Source: Deroplatys truncata
Taxonomy: Eukaryota; Arthropoda; Insecta; Mantodea; Mantidae
NCBI GenBank assembly: GCA_030765065.1
Contig: CM060981.1
Location: 230,151,152-230,215,151 of the forward strand
Length of the DNA: 64,000 bases
Reading direction: 5' to 3'
This document shows, one piece after another, positions 63,087-64,000 of this stretch; the first letter of the stretch is position 1; each line of letters opens with the position of its first letter. Below the pieces are notes generated by a model, which did no database searches, had not been told where the DNA came from, and worked only from the letters and a program-made list of their open reading frames with translations. Both the position numbers and the translations under genes were made by a program.

Positions 63087-63741
63087 ATTCTGCACCTCAG
63101 CATCATTGTGGAAACGTTTTCCTGCCAGAAAATGCTTCATGAGACAGAAGAGATGAAAATCACTTGGGGCAAGAGCGAAGATCTCCCATCCAAACTAATT
63201 CAACACACTTTATGTGGCGTTGGCTGTATGGGGTCTTGCATTGTCATGCAATAGCATAATGCCTCTTGTCAACATTCCTTGTCTTTGTTCTGGATTGCCC
63301 TCCTCAGTTTATGCAATGTCTGACAATACTGATCAGCATTTACAGTCTCCCCTCACAGTAAAAACTCGCACAGGAGGACACCACGTCGATCCCAGAAGAC
63401 AGTGCACATGATTTTTTTTTTACAGAGATTGTCTGCTTGAATTTGGTCTTCACAGGTGAGCCACTATGCCGCCAATGCATTGATTGTTGCTTTGTCTCTG
63501 GTGTGGTGTGTGACACCCATGTTTCATCCCCAATGACAATATTGTCGAGAAACTCGTCCCCTTTTTCTGCATATTGCTGTAGTCAGATGTCTCGCAGTTG
63601 GCAGGAGACAATATTGGTGCGGCCATTGTACTGCACTATTCCCACATACTTACTCTCTACTCCTGCGCATGCGCATTCCTATCCAACTGGTGGTACCGTC
63701 TTTGGACACAATCAGGACTTAGTTTCTGGATGACCCTCGTA

Positions 63742-64000
63742 TTTTGTTCTATTCATTACAAAGAGTCATTCTGCTCAAGGATGATCTTAGATCACCTTCC
63801 ACTCTGTACATAGCTTTGATTTCCCCATCAAAATTTGTACTGTTATTTCCACATGTTTAAAGAAGGAAAAGAATTTTCATGTTCTGCCTGCTCCAGCAGG
63901 ATGTAAGCACATGCCAGGTGCACATGCGTTGCGCATATTGGCAACATTGCACTGCAGTTCAGAATTTGGCTGATAACCTGTAAGACCTCAACTCTCAAAA
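63742..64000. other. Window end, no feature
   Basis: Nothing recognised after the mariner. Confidence 0.5.

Larger units (their letters stand above)
60118..63739 (-). mobile_element. Mariner, internally deleted, host of two nested transposons
   Basis: Terminal inverted repeats GGTCATCCAGAAACTAAGTC (both ends, right one reversed) are flanked by TA at 60116-60117 and 63740-63741. Minus-strand coding: IVIGDETWVS-type block, SGSPVKTKFKQTISVKK, HFLAGKRFHNDAEVQNE near 63560-63090. The C-terminus WLWTLAADSYDLGIQTMVHR, YDKCLNNGG lies at 60330-60230. The N-terminal third is missing. The two insertions at 60331-61415 and 61429-63086 account for 2.7 kb. Confidence 0.85.

Noticed and set aside
1-64000. 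CRISPR arrays, bacterial operons, integrons, prophage
   Set aside because: No regularly spaced repeats or bacterial gene organisation; split exons and eukaryotic transposons show animal nuclear DNA.
1-64000. Endogenous virus or LTR retrotransposon
   Set aside because: No long terminal repeats, gag/protease/integrase blocks or capsid genes were seen; all reverse transcriptases here are of LINE or Penelope type.

Overview
This looks like a window of nuclear DNA from an arthropod, most likely an insect. It is AT-rich, has GT-AG introns of 0.9 to 11.4 kb, and is crowded with Tc1/mariner, hAT, PIF-Harbinger, pogo/Tigger, Penelope-like, LINE and SINE copies. The species cannot be fixed from the sequence; a large-genome, hemimetabolous-type insect is my guess. 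There are no bacterial features.

The only host gene I can support is WDR11 (BRWD2), a WD-repeat scaffold of vesicle tethering at the trans-Golgi and of Hedgehog/ciliary signalling. Eleven consecutive internal exons lie on the + strand (28-247, 11648-11816, 20283-20418, 25052-25186, 27262-27440, 29308-29534, 31752-31934, 39970-40078, 40996-41107, 51040-51170, 53847-54068). They splice in phase into about 607 codons with no stop. The 5' exons lie before base 28. The last exon here ends in a good donor, so the 3' exons lie beyond base 64000. Exons make up about 1.8 kb of 64 kb.

The introns are layered transposon nests. Intron 1 (248-11647) holds a Helentron-like non-autonomous element, a pogo-like relic, a hAT element with an exact 8-bp target duplication that was later split by a mariner, another degraded Tc1/mariner-type transposase, two SINE-like copies and a mariner-type MITE. 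Intron 2 holds a mariner split by a Penelope-like inverted dimer with a 12-bp target duplication. Intron 3 holds a mariner split by a 5'-truncated LINE, and a tRNA-derived SINE. Introns 5 and 6 hold a small Penelope-derived palindrome and an internally deleted mariner. Intron 7 holds a second Penelope dimer (11-bp duplication) that carries a LINE, a SINE and a Helentron-like insertion. Intron 9 holds a Harbinger element split by a nearly intact full-length LINE (41966-46911), then a CR1-type ORF1 with an SGNH-hydrolase signature. Intron 10 holds a Tigger relic and a GC-rich SINE. After the last exon come a third Penelope dimer of another subfamily, a Tigger transposase, and a mariner split by two different DNA transposons 13 bp apart.

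The points most worth a second look are these. (1) Every Penelope-like locus is a head-to-head inverted dimer with hammerhead-ribozyme-like folds in both arms. (2) An interspersed family of eight copies has the architecture of a Helentron/HINE rolling-circle element. (3) The LINE has a 2A-like motif near the start of ORF1 and a single in-frame TAG between ORF1 and ORF2. (4) A 1.66-kb TIR element with a 7-bp target duplication does not fit a superfamily I can name.
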